This document shows positions 13,678 through 23,289 of a stretch of DNA of 64,000 nt, in pieces (the stretch's first letter is position 1; every line of letters starts with the position of its first letter). A program made the position numbers and the translations under genes. The stretch is taken from assembly GCA_016182785.1 (NCBI GenBank), contig JACPFU010000043.1, positions 54,399 through 118,398 on the forward strand, in the 5' to 3' direction. The DNA comes from Lysobacterales bacterium (GTDB lineage Bacteria; Pseudomonadota; Gammaproteobacteria; Xanthomonadales; Ahniellaceae). The notes under the pieces are model-generated. The model had not been told where the DNA came from, searched no databases, and saw only the letters and a list, made by a program, of their open reading frames with translations.

Positions 13678-13950
13678 ATGAACAAAGGTGATATCATCAA
13701 TGCGATCGCCGATCACGCCGAACTGAGCAAGGCCGACGCCGGCCGCGCGCTCGATGCGTTGATCGAAGTCGTCAAGAAGTCGCTGAAGAAGGGTGACAGC
13801 GTGTCGCTCGTTGGCTTCGGTACCTTCGCCGTCCGCAAGCGCGCCGCGCGCACGGGCCGCAACCCCCGCACCGGTGCGACGATCAAGATCAAGGCCTCGA
13901 AGATCCCCGCATTCAAGGCTGGCAAAGCGCTCAAGGACGCTATAAACTAG
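13678..13950 (+). CDS. hupB: DNA-binding protein HU (beta type)
   Basis: A nucleoid-associated histone-like protein that bends DNA nonspecifically as a dimer. The 90 residues are full length. They show the signature [21 protein letters not shown] with the intercalating NPRTG arm. It starts [19 protein letters not shown] after GAGGGAG. It lies downstream of lon, as in E. coli and Pseudomonas, with its own strong promoter. tRNA-Val begins 11 bases after the stop, so hupB and the two tRNAs may be cotranscribed. Confidence 0.97.
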   Translation: MNKGDIINAIADHAELSKADAGRALDALIEVVKKSLKKGDSVSLVGFGTFAVRKRAARTGRNPRTGATIKIKASKIPAFKAGKALKDAIN

Positions 13951-13961
13951 CGCGCTTTGCT

Positions 13962-14036
13962 GGGTGCTTAGCTCAGCGGTAGAGCGTCGCCCTTACAAGG
14001 CGAGGGTCGGGGGTTCGAAACCCTCAGCACCCACCA
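13962..14036 (+). tRNA. tRNA-Val (TAC)
   Basis: Acceptor stem GGGTGCT/AGCACCC, anticodon loop CTTACAA (TAC), and an encoded CCA end. It lies 11 bases after hupB. Confidence 0.96.
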
Positions 14037-14046
14037 GAAGAAAAAC

Positions 14047-14123
14047 GGAGTGGTAGTTCAGTTGGTTAGAATACCGGCCTGTCACGCCGGGGGTCGCGGG
14101 TTCGAGCCCCGTCCACTCCGCCA
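14047..14123 (+). tRNA. tRNA-Asp (GTC)
   Basis: Acceptor stem GGAGTGG/CCACTCC, anticodon loop CTGTCAC (GTC), and an encoded CCA end. A terminator follows. Confidence 0.96.
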
Positions 14124-14131
14124 ACTCCTGC

Positions 14132-14162
14132 AAGGGCGCCCGTAGTGGCGCCTTTGTTTTTT
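14132..14162 (+). terminator. Intrinsic terminator after tRNA-Asp
   Basis: A GGGCGCC/GGCGCCT-type stem with a CGTAGT loop is followed by TTGTTTTTT. It ends the hupB-tRNA unit upstream of ppiD. Confidence 0.85.
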
Positions 14163-14203
14163 CCGGTGAAGCGCATCCCGGTGCGCCCATTCGAGAGCCT
14201 TCC

Positions 14204-16114
14204 ATGCTGCAGAGTATTCGCGACAAGTCCGGTTCCAAGATTGCCTACGTCATCCTGTCCTTGCTGATGGCCGCATTCATGTTCTTCGGCATCCAGGGTT
14301 ATTTCGTCGCGAGCAGCGACTCCGGGGTGGCCAGGGTCGGCAGCGCCGAGATCAGTTCCGGCGCCTACCGCGAACGCATGAACGAAACCCTGCAGCGCAT
14401 GCGCACGATGATGGGCGATTCGTTCCGGTCCGACTTCTTCAACACGCCGCAGTACAAGCGCCAACTCGTCGATCAACTGGTGGACGAGGAGTTGATGACC
14501 CAGGCCGGGGCCGCCGCGGGGGTTGCCGTTTCCGACGCGCGCCTGCGCGAGGAGATCCGCAAGATCGAGGCATTCCACGTCAATGGCGCCTTCGATGGCA
14601 AGCAATATGCGTTGGTGCTGCAGGCCAACCAGATGACGGTGGAGCAGTTCGAGCAGCGCATGCGGCGTGATCTGGCGGTGCGCGAACTGCCATCGCAGAT
14701 CGCAGCGAGTGCCTTGGTCAGCGACGCCGATGTCGATGCGTATCTGCGCCTGCGCGACCAGTTGCGCAGCTTCCGCTACCTGGCGCTGCAGGCGCCGGTG
14801 GTGGGTGCCGATCAGATCAGCGACGAGGAGGCCAAGGCGCACTTCCTGAAGAACGTGGAGAAGTACGCGACCAAGGAACAGGTCTCGCTCGAGTACATCG
14901 AACTCAATGCCGCGACGTTGGCGGTTCCGCCCGCGGACGAGGCGTTGCTGCGCGAACGCTATGAACAGCAGAAGGCGACGCGTTTCGGCAGCGGCGACCA
15001 GCGCCTGGCGTCGCACATCCTGGTGGCGGTTGCAGCGGATGCGGCGGCGGACGCGCAGAAGGCGGCGCTGGCCAAGGCTGAAGGTCTCGCGGGCAGGATT
15101 CGCGGCGGCGAGGCATTCGACGCGGTGGCACGCAGTGCATCCGACGACGTCGGTTCCAAGGAGAGCGGTGGAGATCTCGGCTGGATCGAGAAGACCGGTA
15201 CCTTCGAGCCGGCGTTCGAGGAGGCGTTGTTCGGGCTCCAGGTGGGCGCCGTTTCCGACCCGGTGCGCACCGATCAGGGCTACCACCTGATCCACGTGCG
15301 CGAGACTCGTGCAGCGAACTTCAAGCCCTTCGAGGAAGTGCGTTCGGAGCTCGAAGCCGAATACGCGGTGAGCGAGCGTGAGCAACTCTATGGCGAACGC
15401 TTCAACGATCTGGTGGATGAGAGCTTTGCGAGCCCCGGTTCGCTGGAACCGACCGCCAAGGCGCTGGAAGCGGTGATCCAGAAGACCGAGTTGTTCGACC
15501 GCGACTTCGGTGGCGGCATTGCCATGAATCCGAAGGTTCGCGAGGCCGCGTTCTCCGATCCGGTGCTGCTCGAGCGCAACAACAGCGAGCCGATCGAGAT
15601 CGGCGAAAACCACGTCGTCGTGGTGCGCCTGCTTGAGCACAAGCCGTCGCTGCCGCGCAAGCTCGAAGAAGTGTCGACGGAGGTCAAGGCTGCGCTGGCC
15701 ATCGAACGCCAGGGCAAGCAGGCCAAGGACGAGGCTGATGCGTTGCTCAAGCGACTGCGTGCCGGAGAGTCCCTGGATGCGCTCGCCGCCTCGGCCAAGG
15801 CTGAGGTCGCGGTTGCCGAGGGCGTTGGCCGCAATGCGATGAACCACGATGCCAAGCTGGTCGGCGAGGCATTCAAGCTGGCGCGACCGGCAGAGGGCAA
15901 GACTTCGACGGCCTTGGTGCAGGGAGGCGACCAGCGTTACGTCTTGATCGAACTGACGGCGGTCACCGACGTCGATCTCAAGACGCTCGACGCGGCGGCG
16001 CGCGATGCGGCGCGGGCCAGCCTCAAGTCCGGTCTGGCGAGCAGCGACAACGAGGCGCTGCGCGATGCCCTGCGCCAACGCGTCGAGATCACGGTGCACG
16101 AGGATCGGCTCTGA
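14204..16114 (+). CDS. ppiD: Periplasmic folding chaperone PpiD (SurA-like, PpiC domain)
   Basis: An inner-membrane-anchored periplasmic chaperone thought to help proteins leaving the Sec translocon fold. The 636 residues fit the family. The N-terminus MLQSIRDKSGSKIAYVILSL is the typical short cytoplasmic segment running into one membrane helix (about residues 12-34), followed by a SurA_N-like helical domain. A single parvulin (PpiC) domain lies at about residues 265-370 (RLASHILVAV to TDQGYHLIHV). Remaining C-terminal parvulin-like regions look degenerate. It lies downstream of hupB, as in E. coli (hupB-ppiD), and a strong hairpin follows. Confidence 0.93.
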   Translation: MLQSIRDKSGSKIAYVILSLLMAAFMFFGIQGYFVASSDSGVARVGSAEISSGAYRERMNETLQRMRTMMGDSFRSDFFNTPQYKRQLVDQLVDEELMTQAGAAAGVAVSDARLREEIRKIEAFHVNGAFDGKQYALVLQANQMTVEQFEQRMRRDLAVRELPSQIAASALVSDADVDAYLRLRDQLRSFRYLALQAPVVGADQISDEEAKAHFLKNVEKYATKEQVSLEYIELNAATLAVPPADEALLRERYEQQKATRFGSGDQRLASHILVAVAADAAADAQKAALAKAEGLAGRIRGGEAFDAVARSASDDVGSKESGGDLGWIEKTGTFEPAFEEALFGLQVGAVSDPVRTDQGYHLIHVRETRAANFKPFEEVRSELEAEYAVSEREQLYGERFNDLVDESFASPGSLEPTAKALEAVIQKTELFDRDFGGGIAMNPKVREAAFSDPVLLERNNSEPIEIGENHVVVVRLLEHKPSLPRKLEEVSTEVKAALAIERQGKQAKDEADALLKRLRAGESLDALAASAKAEVAVAEGVGRNAMNHDAKLVGEAFKLARPAEGKTSTALVQGGDQRYVLIELTAVTDVDLKTLDAAARDAARASLKSGLASSDNEALRDALRQRVEITVHEDRL

Positions 16115-16140
16115 CCGCCGCGAACAGCGGCCGCACGAAC

Positions 16141-16172
16141 ACGAAAAAGGCGCCGCGAGGCGCCTTTTTCGT
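16141..16172. terminator. Bidirectional terminator between ppiD and fabI
   Basis: A perfect 14-bp stem, ACGAAAAAGGCGCC and its complement with a GCGA loop, has A- and T-runs at its ends. It can serve both converging genes. Confidence 0.92.
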
Positions 16173-16193
16173 GCCTCGGTGGTTGGCTTCGGC

Positions 16194-16976
16194 TCAGATG
16201 CCGGTCATGCCGAGGATGTTGTAGCCGGAGTCGACGTAACTGATTTCTCCGGTGACTCCGGAGGCGAGATCGGAACACAGGAATGCGCCGACGTTGCCGA
16301 CCTGTTCGATGGTGACGTTGCGGCGCAGGGGCGAGGTCTCCTCGACGTGTTCGAGCATCTTGCGGAAGTTGCTGACGCCGGCCGCTGCGAGCGTCTTGAT
16401 CGGCCCGGCCGAGATGCCATTCACGCGGATGCCCTCCGGTCCGAGGCAGCGCGCCAGATAGCGCACGTTGGCTTCGAGCGAGGCCTTGGCCAGACCCATC
16501 ACGTTGTAGTTCGCCATCGCGCGCACCGCGCCCAGATAGCTCAGCGTCAGGATCGCGCTGTCGTGGCCGCGCATCATCGGGCGTGCCGCCTTGGCCAGCG
16601 CGGCCAGGCTGTAGCTCGAGATGTCGTGCGCGATGGCGAAGTTCTCGCGCGAGATGGCGTCGAGGAAGTCGCCCTGGATCGATTCGCGCGGTGCGAAGCC
16701 GACCGAATGCACCAGGATGTCGAGTTGCCCCCAGCGCTGGCCGAGTTGCGTGAACAGCGCGGCGATCTCGGCGTCGGAGGCCACGTCGCAGGGCAGGACG
16801 ATGTCGGAACCGAATTCCTTCGCCGCATCTTCCACGCGCGACTTCAGGCGGTCGTTCTGGTAGCTGAAGGCGAGCGATGCGCCCTCGCGGTGCATGGCTT
16901 CGGCGATGCCGGTGGCGATCGAGCGGTCGCTGGCGATGCCGACGATGAGTGCGCGCTTGCCTTGCAGGAAACCCAT
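16194..16976 (-). CDS. fabI: Enoyl-ACP reductase (NADH) FabI
   Basis: Reduces trans-2-enoyl-ACP in the last step of each fatty-acid elongation cycle; it is the triclosan/diazaborine target family. The 260 residues are a short-chain dehydrogenase fold with the nucleotide-binding start [20 protein letters not shown] and active-site Tyr147, Tyr157 and Lys164 (E. coli 146, 156, 163). GGAGAG lies upstream of the chosen ATG; an in-frame extension of 18 codons is not conserved in character. It lies apart from the main fab operon at 53-58 kb. It converges on ppiD and runs away from mltD. Confidence 0.96.
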   Translation of the reverse strand: MGFLQGKRALIVGIASDRSIATGIAEAMHREGASLAFSYQNDRLKSRVEDAAKEFGSDIVLPCDVASDAEIAALFTQLGQRWGQLDILVHSVGFAPRESIQGDFLDAISRENFAIAHDISSYSLAALAKAARPMMRGHDSAILTLSYLGAVRAMANYNVMGLAKASLEANVRYLARCLGPEGIRVNGISAGPIKTLAAAGVSNFRKMLEHVEETSPLRRNVTIEQVGNVGAFLCSDLASGVTGEISYVDSGYNILGMTGI

Positions 16977-17054
16977 GGGGACTCTCTCCGGGTGAAACGA
17001 GGGGGCGCAGTCTAGCCCCGGGCTTTCCACTGCGGCAACGACGCGCGCGACGGT

Positions 17055-18266
17055 TCAGGGCAGGCGCAGGCGTTGCCCCGGGTGCAGCACGGCGTCGGCG
17101 GCAAGTGCGTTGGCCGCGAGCAGCGCGCTCAGCGACACCGCGTAGCGCCGCGCAATGCCCCAGGCCGATTCGCCGTTGCGTACGACGTGGACACGATCGA
17201 CGCCGGCAGCGGGAGTGGTTGCGGCGAAGACTTCGGGCGCCGCCGCTTCGATCGCGCGCAGGCCTTGCTGCACAAGTTGCTGCGGCAGCAGGATTTCGGC
17301 GCCGCCATCGACCCGCCCGCCACTCCAGGCTGGATTCCACGACTGCCACTGCTCGCGCTGGATGCCGAGCAGTGCGATCAGTTGTGCGACGGAGCGTTGG
17401 CGGTCCACGCGCAGGGACTGCATCTGGTGCGCGCGCTCGAAGGCGGGCAGCGCGAGGCCCATCTGCTCCGGGGTGGCGACGAGGCAGGCCAGCGCACGCA
17501 GCTTGACCAGGTGCTCGTGCGTGATCGGGCTGACCGCGAGGCGTTCGGGTGGGGTTGCATTGGCCGACGTGCGTGCGCGCTGCAGTGCTCCCTTGATGCG
17601 GAACTCGCCGGCGTTGTAGGCCATCGTCACCAGCGCCCAGTCGCGGTCGAACGACTGCGCCAGATGCTCGATCAGGTCGAGAGCCGCGTCGGTGGCGGCA
17701 ACGAAATCGAGACGGCCATCGTAGCCGTCCCGAATGCGCAGGCCGCGCCAACGAGCGGTCGCCGGCATCAGCTGCCAGACGCCGGCGGGGCGGTCGCCGC
17801 GCGAGCGAAATGGCTGGTAGCGGCTCTCCACGAACGGCAGCCAGACGAATTCGGCCGGCAGTTCGCGGCGCGCAAGTTCGTCGGCCACGTAGCCGATCCA
17901 CGGAGCGGCGCGCGCCAATTCGGCGGCGTGGCGGGTCGGCGACTGTGCGTAGATGCGCTGCCAGCGGCGCACCGCGGGCGACGGCTGCGAGCACTCGGAA
18001 AAGGCGTAGCGCGCGACGATCGACGGCCACAGCGATGGTTCGACCGCCGGCGCCGGCGCGGCGGGAGCCGGATCGGCATCGGCTGGGGCTTCGGATGGCG
18101 GCGGAGCCGCGCCCGCATCCGCCGCTGCCTCGATGGGTGCTGGCGGCGCTGCGAGCACAGGAGCTGCCGGGTCGGGCTCGCGTACCGGTTGCATGCAGGC
18201 CGCAAGGAACAGCAGCGATACCGCCGGAATCGACCGGATTGCGCTGCGCACGCTGTGCTCAGACAT
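17055..18266 (-). CDS. mltD: Membrane-bound lytic murein transglycosylase D (lipoprotein, SLT + LysM)
   Basis: Cleaves the glycan strands of peptidoglycan to 1,6-anhydro ends in the periplasm. The 403 residues start with a lipoprotein signal whose lipobox is LAAC (Cys24). A Pro/Ala-rich linker comes next, then an SLT domain with FVESRYQPF (catalytic Glu) and GVWQLMPATA, MAYNAGE, and one C-terminal LysM repeat (VRNGESAWGIARRYAVS). E. coli MltD has more LysM repeats, so this is a shorter form. Its ATG overlaps the stop of gloB by eight bases and is preceded by GGAAGGA, so the two are translationally coupled. The order dnaQ-rnhA-yafS-gloB-mltD matches E. coli. Confidence 0.92.
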   Translation of the reverse strand: MSEHSVRSAIRSIPAVSLLFLAACMQPVREPDPAAPVLAAPPAPIEAAADAGAAPPPSEAPADADPAPAAPAPAVEPSLWPSIVARYAFSECSQPSPAVRRWQRIYAQSPTRHAAELARAAPWIGYVADELARRELPAEFVWLPFVESRYQPFRSRGDRPAGVWQLMPATARWRGLRIRDGYDGRLDFVAATDAALDLIEHLAQSFDRDWALVTMAYNAGEFRIKGALQRARTSANATPPERLAVSPITHEHLVKLRALACLVATPEQMGLALPAFERAHQMQSLRVDRQRSVAQLIALLGIQREQWQSWNPAWSGGRVDGGAEILLPQQLVQQGLRAIEAAAPEVFAATTPAAGVDRVHVVRNGESAWGIARRYAVSLSALLAANALAADAVLHPGQRLRLP

Positions 18267-19041
18267 GGGTGTCCTTCCAGCGGCGCACGGCCGCGAAGAC
18301 CGCGCCAGCATCGGCGAACGAGGCGCCGAAGTGCGCCTCCGCAGCCGCCCGCACCGGGGGCTCGGCGCAGCGCAGGAACACGTTGCTGTCGAGCTCTCCG
18401 GCCAGCGCGAACGGCACGCTCGGGCGTTGCGGATCGAGTTGCCGCACGCGCTCGGCTACGGCTGCATTGCCCGGTTCGACGACCGCCGCAAACGCGAGGT
18501 TGGCGCGCGTGTACTCGTGGCTGCAGAACACCAGTGTCGTGCCGGGCAGCGCGGCGATTCGTTGCAGCGATGCGTGCAGCTGCGCGGCGTCGCCCTCGAA
18601 GATGCGCCCGCACCCGCCACCGAACAGGGTGTCGCCGACGAAGATCGCGTCATCGAGGCGATAGGCGAGGTGGGTTCGGGTGTGACCCGGAACCTGCCAG
18701 ACCTCGAACTCCGGGAAGTCATCGCGGGCGATGCGGTCGCCATCGCGGCAAGGCCGGTCGACGCCCTCGATGCGCGAGTCCTCGGGACCAAACACCGGGC
18801 AGCGCCAGCGTGCCGCAAGCGCCTGCAGCCCGCCGATGTGGTCGCGGTGATGGTGGGTGATGAAGATCGCGTCGAGCGTGAGGCCGAGCGCCTGCAGCGC
18901 GTCGTGCACCGCGTCGGCATCGCCGGGGTCGATCGCGATCGCCCGCTGCTGCGCCTGCAGCAGCCACAGGTAGTTGTCGGCGAACGCGGTGACCGCGTGC
19001 ACGGTCAGGCCGGCGAGGGGCGTGCGGGCGAACGGGGGCAT
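18259..19041 (-). CDS. gloB: Hydroxyacylglutathione hydrolase (glyoxalase II)
   Basis: Hydrolyses S-lactoylglutathione to lactate and glutathione, the second step of methylglyoxal detoxification. The 260 residues have the metallo-beta-lactamase fold with the binuclear metal motif THHHRDHIGG. The expected AFADNYLWLLQ start strand and VPGHT (third His) are present. ATG 19041 (MPPFARTPLAG) is chosen; a TTG eight codons upstream is possible but less likely. It overlaps mltD downstream and diverges from the yafS-like gene. Confidence 0.94.
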   Translation of the reverse strand: MPPFARTPLAGLTVHAVTAFADNYLWLLQAQQRAIAIDPGDADAVHDALQALGLTLDAIFITHHHRDHIGGLQALAARWRCPVFGPEDSRIEGVDRPCRDGDRIARDDFPEFEVWQVPGHTRTHLAYRLDDAIFVGDTLFGGGCGRIFEGDAAQLHASLQRIAALPGTTLVFCSHEYTRANLAFAAVVEPGNAAVAERVRQLDPQRPSVPFALAGELDSNVFLRCAEPPVRAAAEAHFGASFADAGAVFAAVRRWKDTHV

Positions 19042-19111
19042 GTCCTGAAACTGCTTCCTGATCAAGCTCGGCTTGTATCACAATCGGAACCCCGCAAGCC
19101 CCGAGTCGACC

Positions 19112-19792
19112 ATGGTTTCGCAATCCGTCCCGGCCGATGCCGCGACCCCCACTTGGTGGCGACGCATGCTGGCGGCCGAACGCGAGGCGTTGCTTGGCGG
19201 CTCGCCGGCCGACGAGCGCATGCTGTGGCTGTCGGTGGCAGGCGCCGTGTCGGAGCCGCGTGCCGCCGGAGTCCTGGACCTGGTCGTGCATGGCGAACGG
19301 CTCGGCGGCGATCTGCAAGCCGCCAGCAGCGAATGGCCGCTGCGCGATGACAGCTTCGATCGCGTCGTGCTGCAGCATGCATTGGAGGCGGCCGACGACG
19401 CCCAGTCGCTGCTCGATGAGGCGCTGCGCGTGCTCAAGCCGGAGCGCGGCATCGCCGTACTCGCGGTCGGCGCGATGGGTTGGACGCGGCTCAAGCTGCA
19501 TTTCGCCGACTGCGGGGCGCCGCCGTTGCGGGTGCAACCGCTGCGGGCGCTGCTGGATGCGCTGGTGCAACGCGGCTGCGTCGATCTGCGCGTTTCGCGT
19601 GTCGATTTCGACGGCTCCGCGCAGGCACGGGTTTCGGCGCCGGCGCGCCTGTGGTCGGGGTTGTGCCTGGTCGAAGCACGCAAGCGGCGCGAGCTGCCGA
19701 ACGTGCGCCCGCTGCGCGCGCGCGGTCGGACCCCGGCCGCGGTCTCGGGGTGGGTCGCGCGCCCGACCTCGCGCAGCGGCCTCGCCGCATGA
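19112..19792 (+). CDS. SAM-dependent methyltransferase-like protein (YafS type)
   Basis: A probable class I methyltransferase of unknown substrate. The 226 residues contain a Methyltransf_11-like core, [18 protein letters not shown], followed by [17 protein letters not shown]. The usual glycine-rich motif I is weak ([14 protein letters not shown]), so cofactor binding is not certain. Its position between gloB and rnhA equals that of E. coli yafS. ATG 19112 is preferred to a TTG upstream. It overlaps rnhA by four bases (ATGA), so the two are coupled. The molecular role is unknown. Confidence 0.75.
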   Translation: MVSQSVPADAATPTWWRRMLAAEREALLGGSPADERMLWLSVAGAVSEPRAAGVLDLVVHGERLGGDLQAASSEWPLRDDSFDRVVLQHALEAADDAQSLLDEALRVLKPERGIAVLAVGAMGWTRLKLHFADCGAPPLRVQPLRALLDALVQRGCVDLRVSRVDFDGSAQARVSAPARLWSGLCLVEARKRRELPNVRPLRARGRTPAAVSGWVARPTSRSGLAA

Positions 19793-20244
19793 GCGAAGCG
19801 CGCGTCGCGATCTTCACCGACGGTGCCTGTTCCGGAAACCCCGGGCCGGGCGGCTGGGCGGCGCTGCTGCGCTACCGCGGCAAGGAGCGCTGGCTGAACG
19901 GTGCCGAGCCGCGGACCACGAACAACCGCATGGAACTCACCGCGGCGCTGCGCGCGTTGCAGTCGCTCAAGAAACCGTGCGCGGTGGACCTGACCACCGA
20001 TTCGCAGTACCTCAAACAAGGCGTCGAGCAGTGGCTCGCGGGATGGAAGCGCAACGGCTGGCGCACCAGCGGCCGCGATCCGGTCAAGAACCGCGACCTG
20101 TGGGAGGCGCTCGATGCGGTGCTCGCGCAGCACGAAGTGCGCTTCCACTGGGTGCGCGGACACGATGGCCATGCCGAGAACGAGGCGGTGGACGCGCACG
20201 CACGCGCGGCCATCCGCGAGCTGCTGAAACCGGAGTCCCGCTGA
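19789..20244 (+). CDS. rnhA: Ribonuclease HI
   Basis: Cleaves RNA in RNA-DNA hybrids, removing R-loops and primers. The 151 residues include the catalytic acidic set: Asp in [17 protein letters not shown], Glu in NNRMELTAA, Asp in TTDSQYL and a final Asp in NEAVDAHAR, plus the hybrid-binding basic loop [19 protein letters not shown] overlaps the preceding stop (ATGA), and dnaQ starts directly after its own stop, giving a tightly coupled yafS-rnhA-dnaQ operon. Confidence 0.97.
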   Translation: MSEARVAIFTDGACSGNPGPGGWAALLRYRGKERWLNGAEPRTTNNRMELTAALRALQSLKKPCAVDLTTDSQYLKQGVEQWLAGWKRNGWRTSGRDPVKNRDLWEALDAVLAQHEVRFHWVRGHDGHAENEAVDAHARAAIRELLKPESR

Positions 20245-20952
20245 ATGCGCCAGGTCGTCCTCGACACCGAAACCACCGGGCTGGAGGTTGCACGCGGGCA
20301 CCGCATCATCGAGATCGGTTGCATCGAGCTGTGCGAACGCCGTCGCAGCGGCCGCGAGTTCCACCGCTACCTCAACCCCCAGCGCGAGGTCGATCGCGGT
20401 GCCGCCGAAGTCCATGGCCTGAGCGACGAGTTCCTTGCCGACAAGCCGCTGTTTGTGCAGGTCGCGGACGAGTTCCTGCGCTTCATCGACGGCGCCGAGC
20501 TGATCATCCACAACGCCGCATTCGATCTTGGCTTCCTCGATGCCGAATTGGCCCGCCTGGGCGCCGGCGGCGGACGCATCACCGATCGCTGCAGCGTGCT
20601 CGACACCCTCAAGCTCGCACGCGAGCGCTATCCCGGGCAGCGCAATTCGCTCGACGCGCTGTGCAAGCGGCTCGACGTGGACAACACCGGGCGCGAGCTG
20701 CACGGCGCGCTGCTCGATGCCAACCTGTTGGCCGAGGTGTACCTGGCGCTGACCGCGGGCCAGGGCGAGATGAGCTTCGATGCGCCGCTGGAGGCCGTGT
20801 CCGCGGTGGAGGTCGCCGGCTTGCCCGCGCCGCGCGCGGCACTGCGCGTGTTGCGTGCGGATGCCGGGGAGTTGCAGGCGCATGAGGCGCGGCTCGATGC
20901 CGTGGCCAAGGCTGCACGGCAGACACCGGTCTGGCGCCAACTGCAGGGCTGA
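20245..20952 (+). CDS. dnaQ: DNA polymerase III epsilon subunit, 3'-5' proofreading exonuclease
   Basis: The proofreading subunit of the replicative polymerase. The 235 residues have the DEDDh exonuclease motifs: VLDTETTGLE (Asp, Glu), HNAAFDLGFLD (Asp), and HGALLDANLLAEVYL (His, Asp). A short C-terminal tail would bind the alpha subunit. The clamp-binding QxxL-type region is not obvious. It begins on the base after the rnhA stop. In E. coli rnhA and dnaQ are divergent neighbours; here they are in tandem. Confidence 0.95.
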   Translation: MRQVVLDTETTGLEVARGHRIIEIGCIELCERRRSGREFHRYLNPQREVDRGAAEVHGLSDEFLADKPLFVQVADEFLRFIDGAELIIHNAAFDLGFLDAELARLGAGGGRITDRCSVLDTLKLARERYPGQRNSLDALCKRLDVDNTGRELHGALLDANLLAEVYLALTAGQGEMSFDAPLEAVSAVEVAGLPAPRAALRVLRADAGELQAHEARLDAVAKAARQTPVWRQLQG

Positions 20953-21035
20953 GCGCGGCGCTTCGGCGCAAACGCACTGCGGCGTCGCCTGCTTTGCTAT
21001 CTTTGCGTGGTGACCTTGCGCGGGCCCAGATCGAC

Positions 21036-22511
21036 ATGAGTGTGACCCAGGTTCTGAAGAGCGTCGACATTCCCGGGTACCGCATCCTGCGCAGCCTCGG
21101 TGAGGGCGGCATGGCGTCGGTCTATCTCGCGCTGCAGGAATCGCTCGATCGCGAGGTCGCGCTCAAGGTGATGTCGCCGACGCTGGCCGCGAACGCAGAG
21201 TTCACCGACCGCTTCCTCAAGGAAGGCCGTCTCACCGCCAAGCTCAGCCATCCGAACCTGGTGACGGTGTACGACATCGGCCAGCACGACGGCGTGTACT
21301 ACCTGGCGCAGGAGTTCATCCCCGGCGGCACGCTGCGCGAGCACATGGACAAGTCGATGTCGGTCCCGGCGATCCTCGACGTTGCCCGCGACGTCGCGCT
21401 CGGCCTCGCCTACGCGCACGAGAAGGGCGTGGTGCACCGCGACGTGAAGCCCGGCAACGTGCTGTTCCGCGCCAACGGCACAGCGGTGCTCGCGGACTTC
21501 GGCATCGCCAAGGCAATGAACTCGAACACCATGGCCACCCAGGCCGGCAATTCGATCGGCACGCCGCACTACATGAGCCCGGAGCAGGCGCGGGCGGAGA
21601 AGGTGGACGGTCGCTCCGATCTCTACAGTCTGGGCGCGATGATGTTCGAGCTGCTGACCGGCGGCCCGCCCTACGATTCGAGCGATCCGTACACGATCGC
21701 GCTGATGCACGTCACCCATCCGATTCCGCGGTTGCCGCAGAAGGTGGCCTGGTTGCAGCCGCTGATCGACCAACTGATGGCGAAATTGCCGGAGGCGCGC
21801 TTTCGCACCGGCGACGAATTCGTCGCCGCCTGCGACAAGCTGATCGCCACCGCGCCCGAGGCCAAGGCGATGCGCGACGCGCAGAGCACGCGCAAGCGCA
21901 CGGCGGCGCGCCTTGCGGTGGTGGCGGTCGACCAGGCCGCACCGACGCAGCGTGGTCTCGCGGTCGAAACGGAGGCAGCCGGCGCTGCACTGCCGACTCG
22001 GACCAGGCCGTGGGTATGGGTGTTGGTCGGGCCGCTGCTGCTGGTCGTGGCGGTCGCAGGCTGGGCGCTGCTGCGTCGCTCGACGCCGCTGGTGGTGACG
22101 GATGTACCCGCGGTTCCGGTGCCCGCGGAGGTGGCCGAGCCGACGCCCGTGGACATGGCGCCGGTGATCGAGGGCGACATCGACTCGCTGCTCGCGAAAG
22201 CGAATGCCTATGTGCGCGAGGCGATCGTCCCGAGCGGCGAGTCGACCGTGGTCGGGCGCAAGCTGTCCTCGCCACCCGGCGACAACGCGATCGAGATCTA
22301 CCAGCAGGTGTTGCGTCTTGATCCCCAGAACGACGCGGCGCGCAGCGGCCTTGCGCGCATCGCCGACTTCTACGAGTCCAAGGCGCGTGCGGCGCTCGAT
22401 CGCGGGTCGGTCACCGGCTGCAATCTGCTCGCGGAAAGCGGGCTGCTGGCGGAGCCGGAGCGTGCTTCGTTGCAGGCGTTGCGCGAACGCGAATGCCCGC
22501 CACCGCGCTAG
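21036..22511 (+). CDS. Membrane-anchored eukaryotic-type Ser/Thr protein kinase with C-terminal repeat domain
   Basis: A Hanks-type kinase expected to phosphorylate Ser/Thr on unknown targets. Of 491 residues, the kinase domain is about 15-275: glycine loop LGEGGMASVY, ATP-binding Lys44, catalytic HRDVKPGN (Asp136), DFG (Asp154), and activation-loop GTPHYMSPEQ. A linker with basic RKRTAARL comes next. One membrane helix (about 326-347) leads to a roughly 140-residue outer segment with TPR-like helices (DNAIEIYQQVLRLDPQNDAARSGL). ATG 21036 is preferred to an upstream TTG in the same frame. It is convergent with the PP2C gene, 12 bases apart, making a likely kinase/phosphatase pair. Targets are unknown. 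Confidence 0.9.
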   Translation: MSVTQVLKSVDIPGYRILRSLGEGGMASVYLALQESLDREVALKVMSPTLAANAEFTDRFLKEGRLTAKLSHPNLVTVYDIGQHDGVYYLAQEFIPGGTLREHMDKSMSVPAILDVARDVALGLAYAHEKGVVHRDVKPGNVLFRANGTAVLADFGIAKAMNSNTMATQAGNSIGTPHYMSPEQARAEKVDGRSDLYSLGAMMFELLTGGPPYDSSDPYTIALMHVTHPIPRLPQKVAWLQPLIDQLMAKLPEARFRTGDEFVAACDKLIATAPEAKAMRDAQSTRKRTAARLAVVAVDQAAPTQRGLAVETEAAGAALPTRTRPWVWVLVGPLLLVVAVAGWALLRRSTPLVVTDVPAVPVPAEVAEPTPVDMAPVIEGDIDSLLAKANAYVREAIVPSGESTVVGRKLSSPPGDNAIEIYQQVLRLDPQNDAARSGLARIADFYESKARAALDRGSVTGCNLLAESGLLAEPERASLQALRERECPPPR

Positions 22512-22523
22512 CCACGCCGCCGG

Positions 22524-23228
22524 CTACTTGCTGCGCAGCAGGATCACCGTGACGTTGTCGGAACCGCCACCATCGAGCGCGGCCAGGATCAGGTGGTCGA
22601 CGCATTCCTGAGCCGACAGGTCGTTGCGAGCGAGCACGCCGGCGATGTCGGCGTCGTCCACTTCCTCGGTCAGGCCGTCGCTGCACAGCAGCAGCTGGCT
22701 GCCCGGGGCAAGCGAGCCGGTCAGGGTCTCGACGCGCAGGCTCTGCGGGTCGGTGACGCCGAGCGCCTGGGTGACGACATTGCGGTGCGGGTGGGTGCGC
22801 GCCTGCTCGGCGCTGATCGCGCCCTGCTCGACCAGTTCGCGCACGTAGGAGTGGTCCTGCGACAGCTGGCGGAACTTGCCATTCTCGACGCAGTACACGC
22901 GGCTGTCGCCCACCCAGGCGATCTCGTAGTCGTTGCCCTGGACGCGCACCGCGGCGATGGTGGTGCCCATGGGCAATGCCTGCGGTCGGCGATTGGAGTG
23001 CTTGATGATCTCCTCGTCGGCCATCTGGATCGCGCGTGCCAGTAGTTCGCCGGCCTTGATCTCGCGCACCAGCGTGTCGCGTGCCAACGCGCTCGCGACC
23101 TCGCCGTTCTCGTGGCCTCCCATGCCGTCGGCGACCAGCCAGAGGCCGAGGTCGCTGTCGGCGTAGTAGGTGTCCTCGTTGTGCTCGCGGCGGAGCCCGA
23201 CGTGGGTGGAATGCCCGAACTCGATCAT
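22524..23228 (-). CDS. PP2C-family serine/threonine phosphatase (PrpC/Stp-like)
   Basis: A metal-dependent phosphatase that probably reverses the adjacent kinase. The 234 residues are a complete, soluble PP2C domain: REHNEDTYYAD (Asp19), LWLVADGMGGHENGE (Asp34, metal site), MGTTIAAV, WVGDSRVY, and the final SDGLTEEVDD and GGGSDNVTVIL, which supply the other metal ligands. It lies 61 bases downstream of the autotransporter on the same strand and could be cotranscribed with it. It also faces the kinase gene tail to tail. No signal peptide is seen, so it is cytoplasmic. Confidence 0.93.
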   Translation of the reverse strand: MIEFGHSTHVGLRREHNEDTYYADSDLGLWLVADGMGGHENGEVASALARDTLVREIKAGELLARAIQMADEEIIKHSNRRPQALPMGTTIAAVRVQGNDYEIAWVGDSRVYCVENGKFRQLSQDHSYVRELVEQGAISAEQARTHPHRNVVTQALGVTDPQSLRVETLTGSLAPGSQLLLCSDGLTEEVDDADIAGVLARNDLSAQECVDHLILAALDGGGSDNVTVILLRSK

Positions 23229-23289
23229 GTTGGCGGCAGCTGCATATGGTCCCGGATTATGACGAATTCGCGCATTCCGCCAAGCCCCC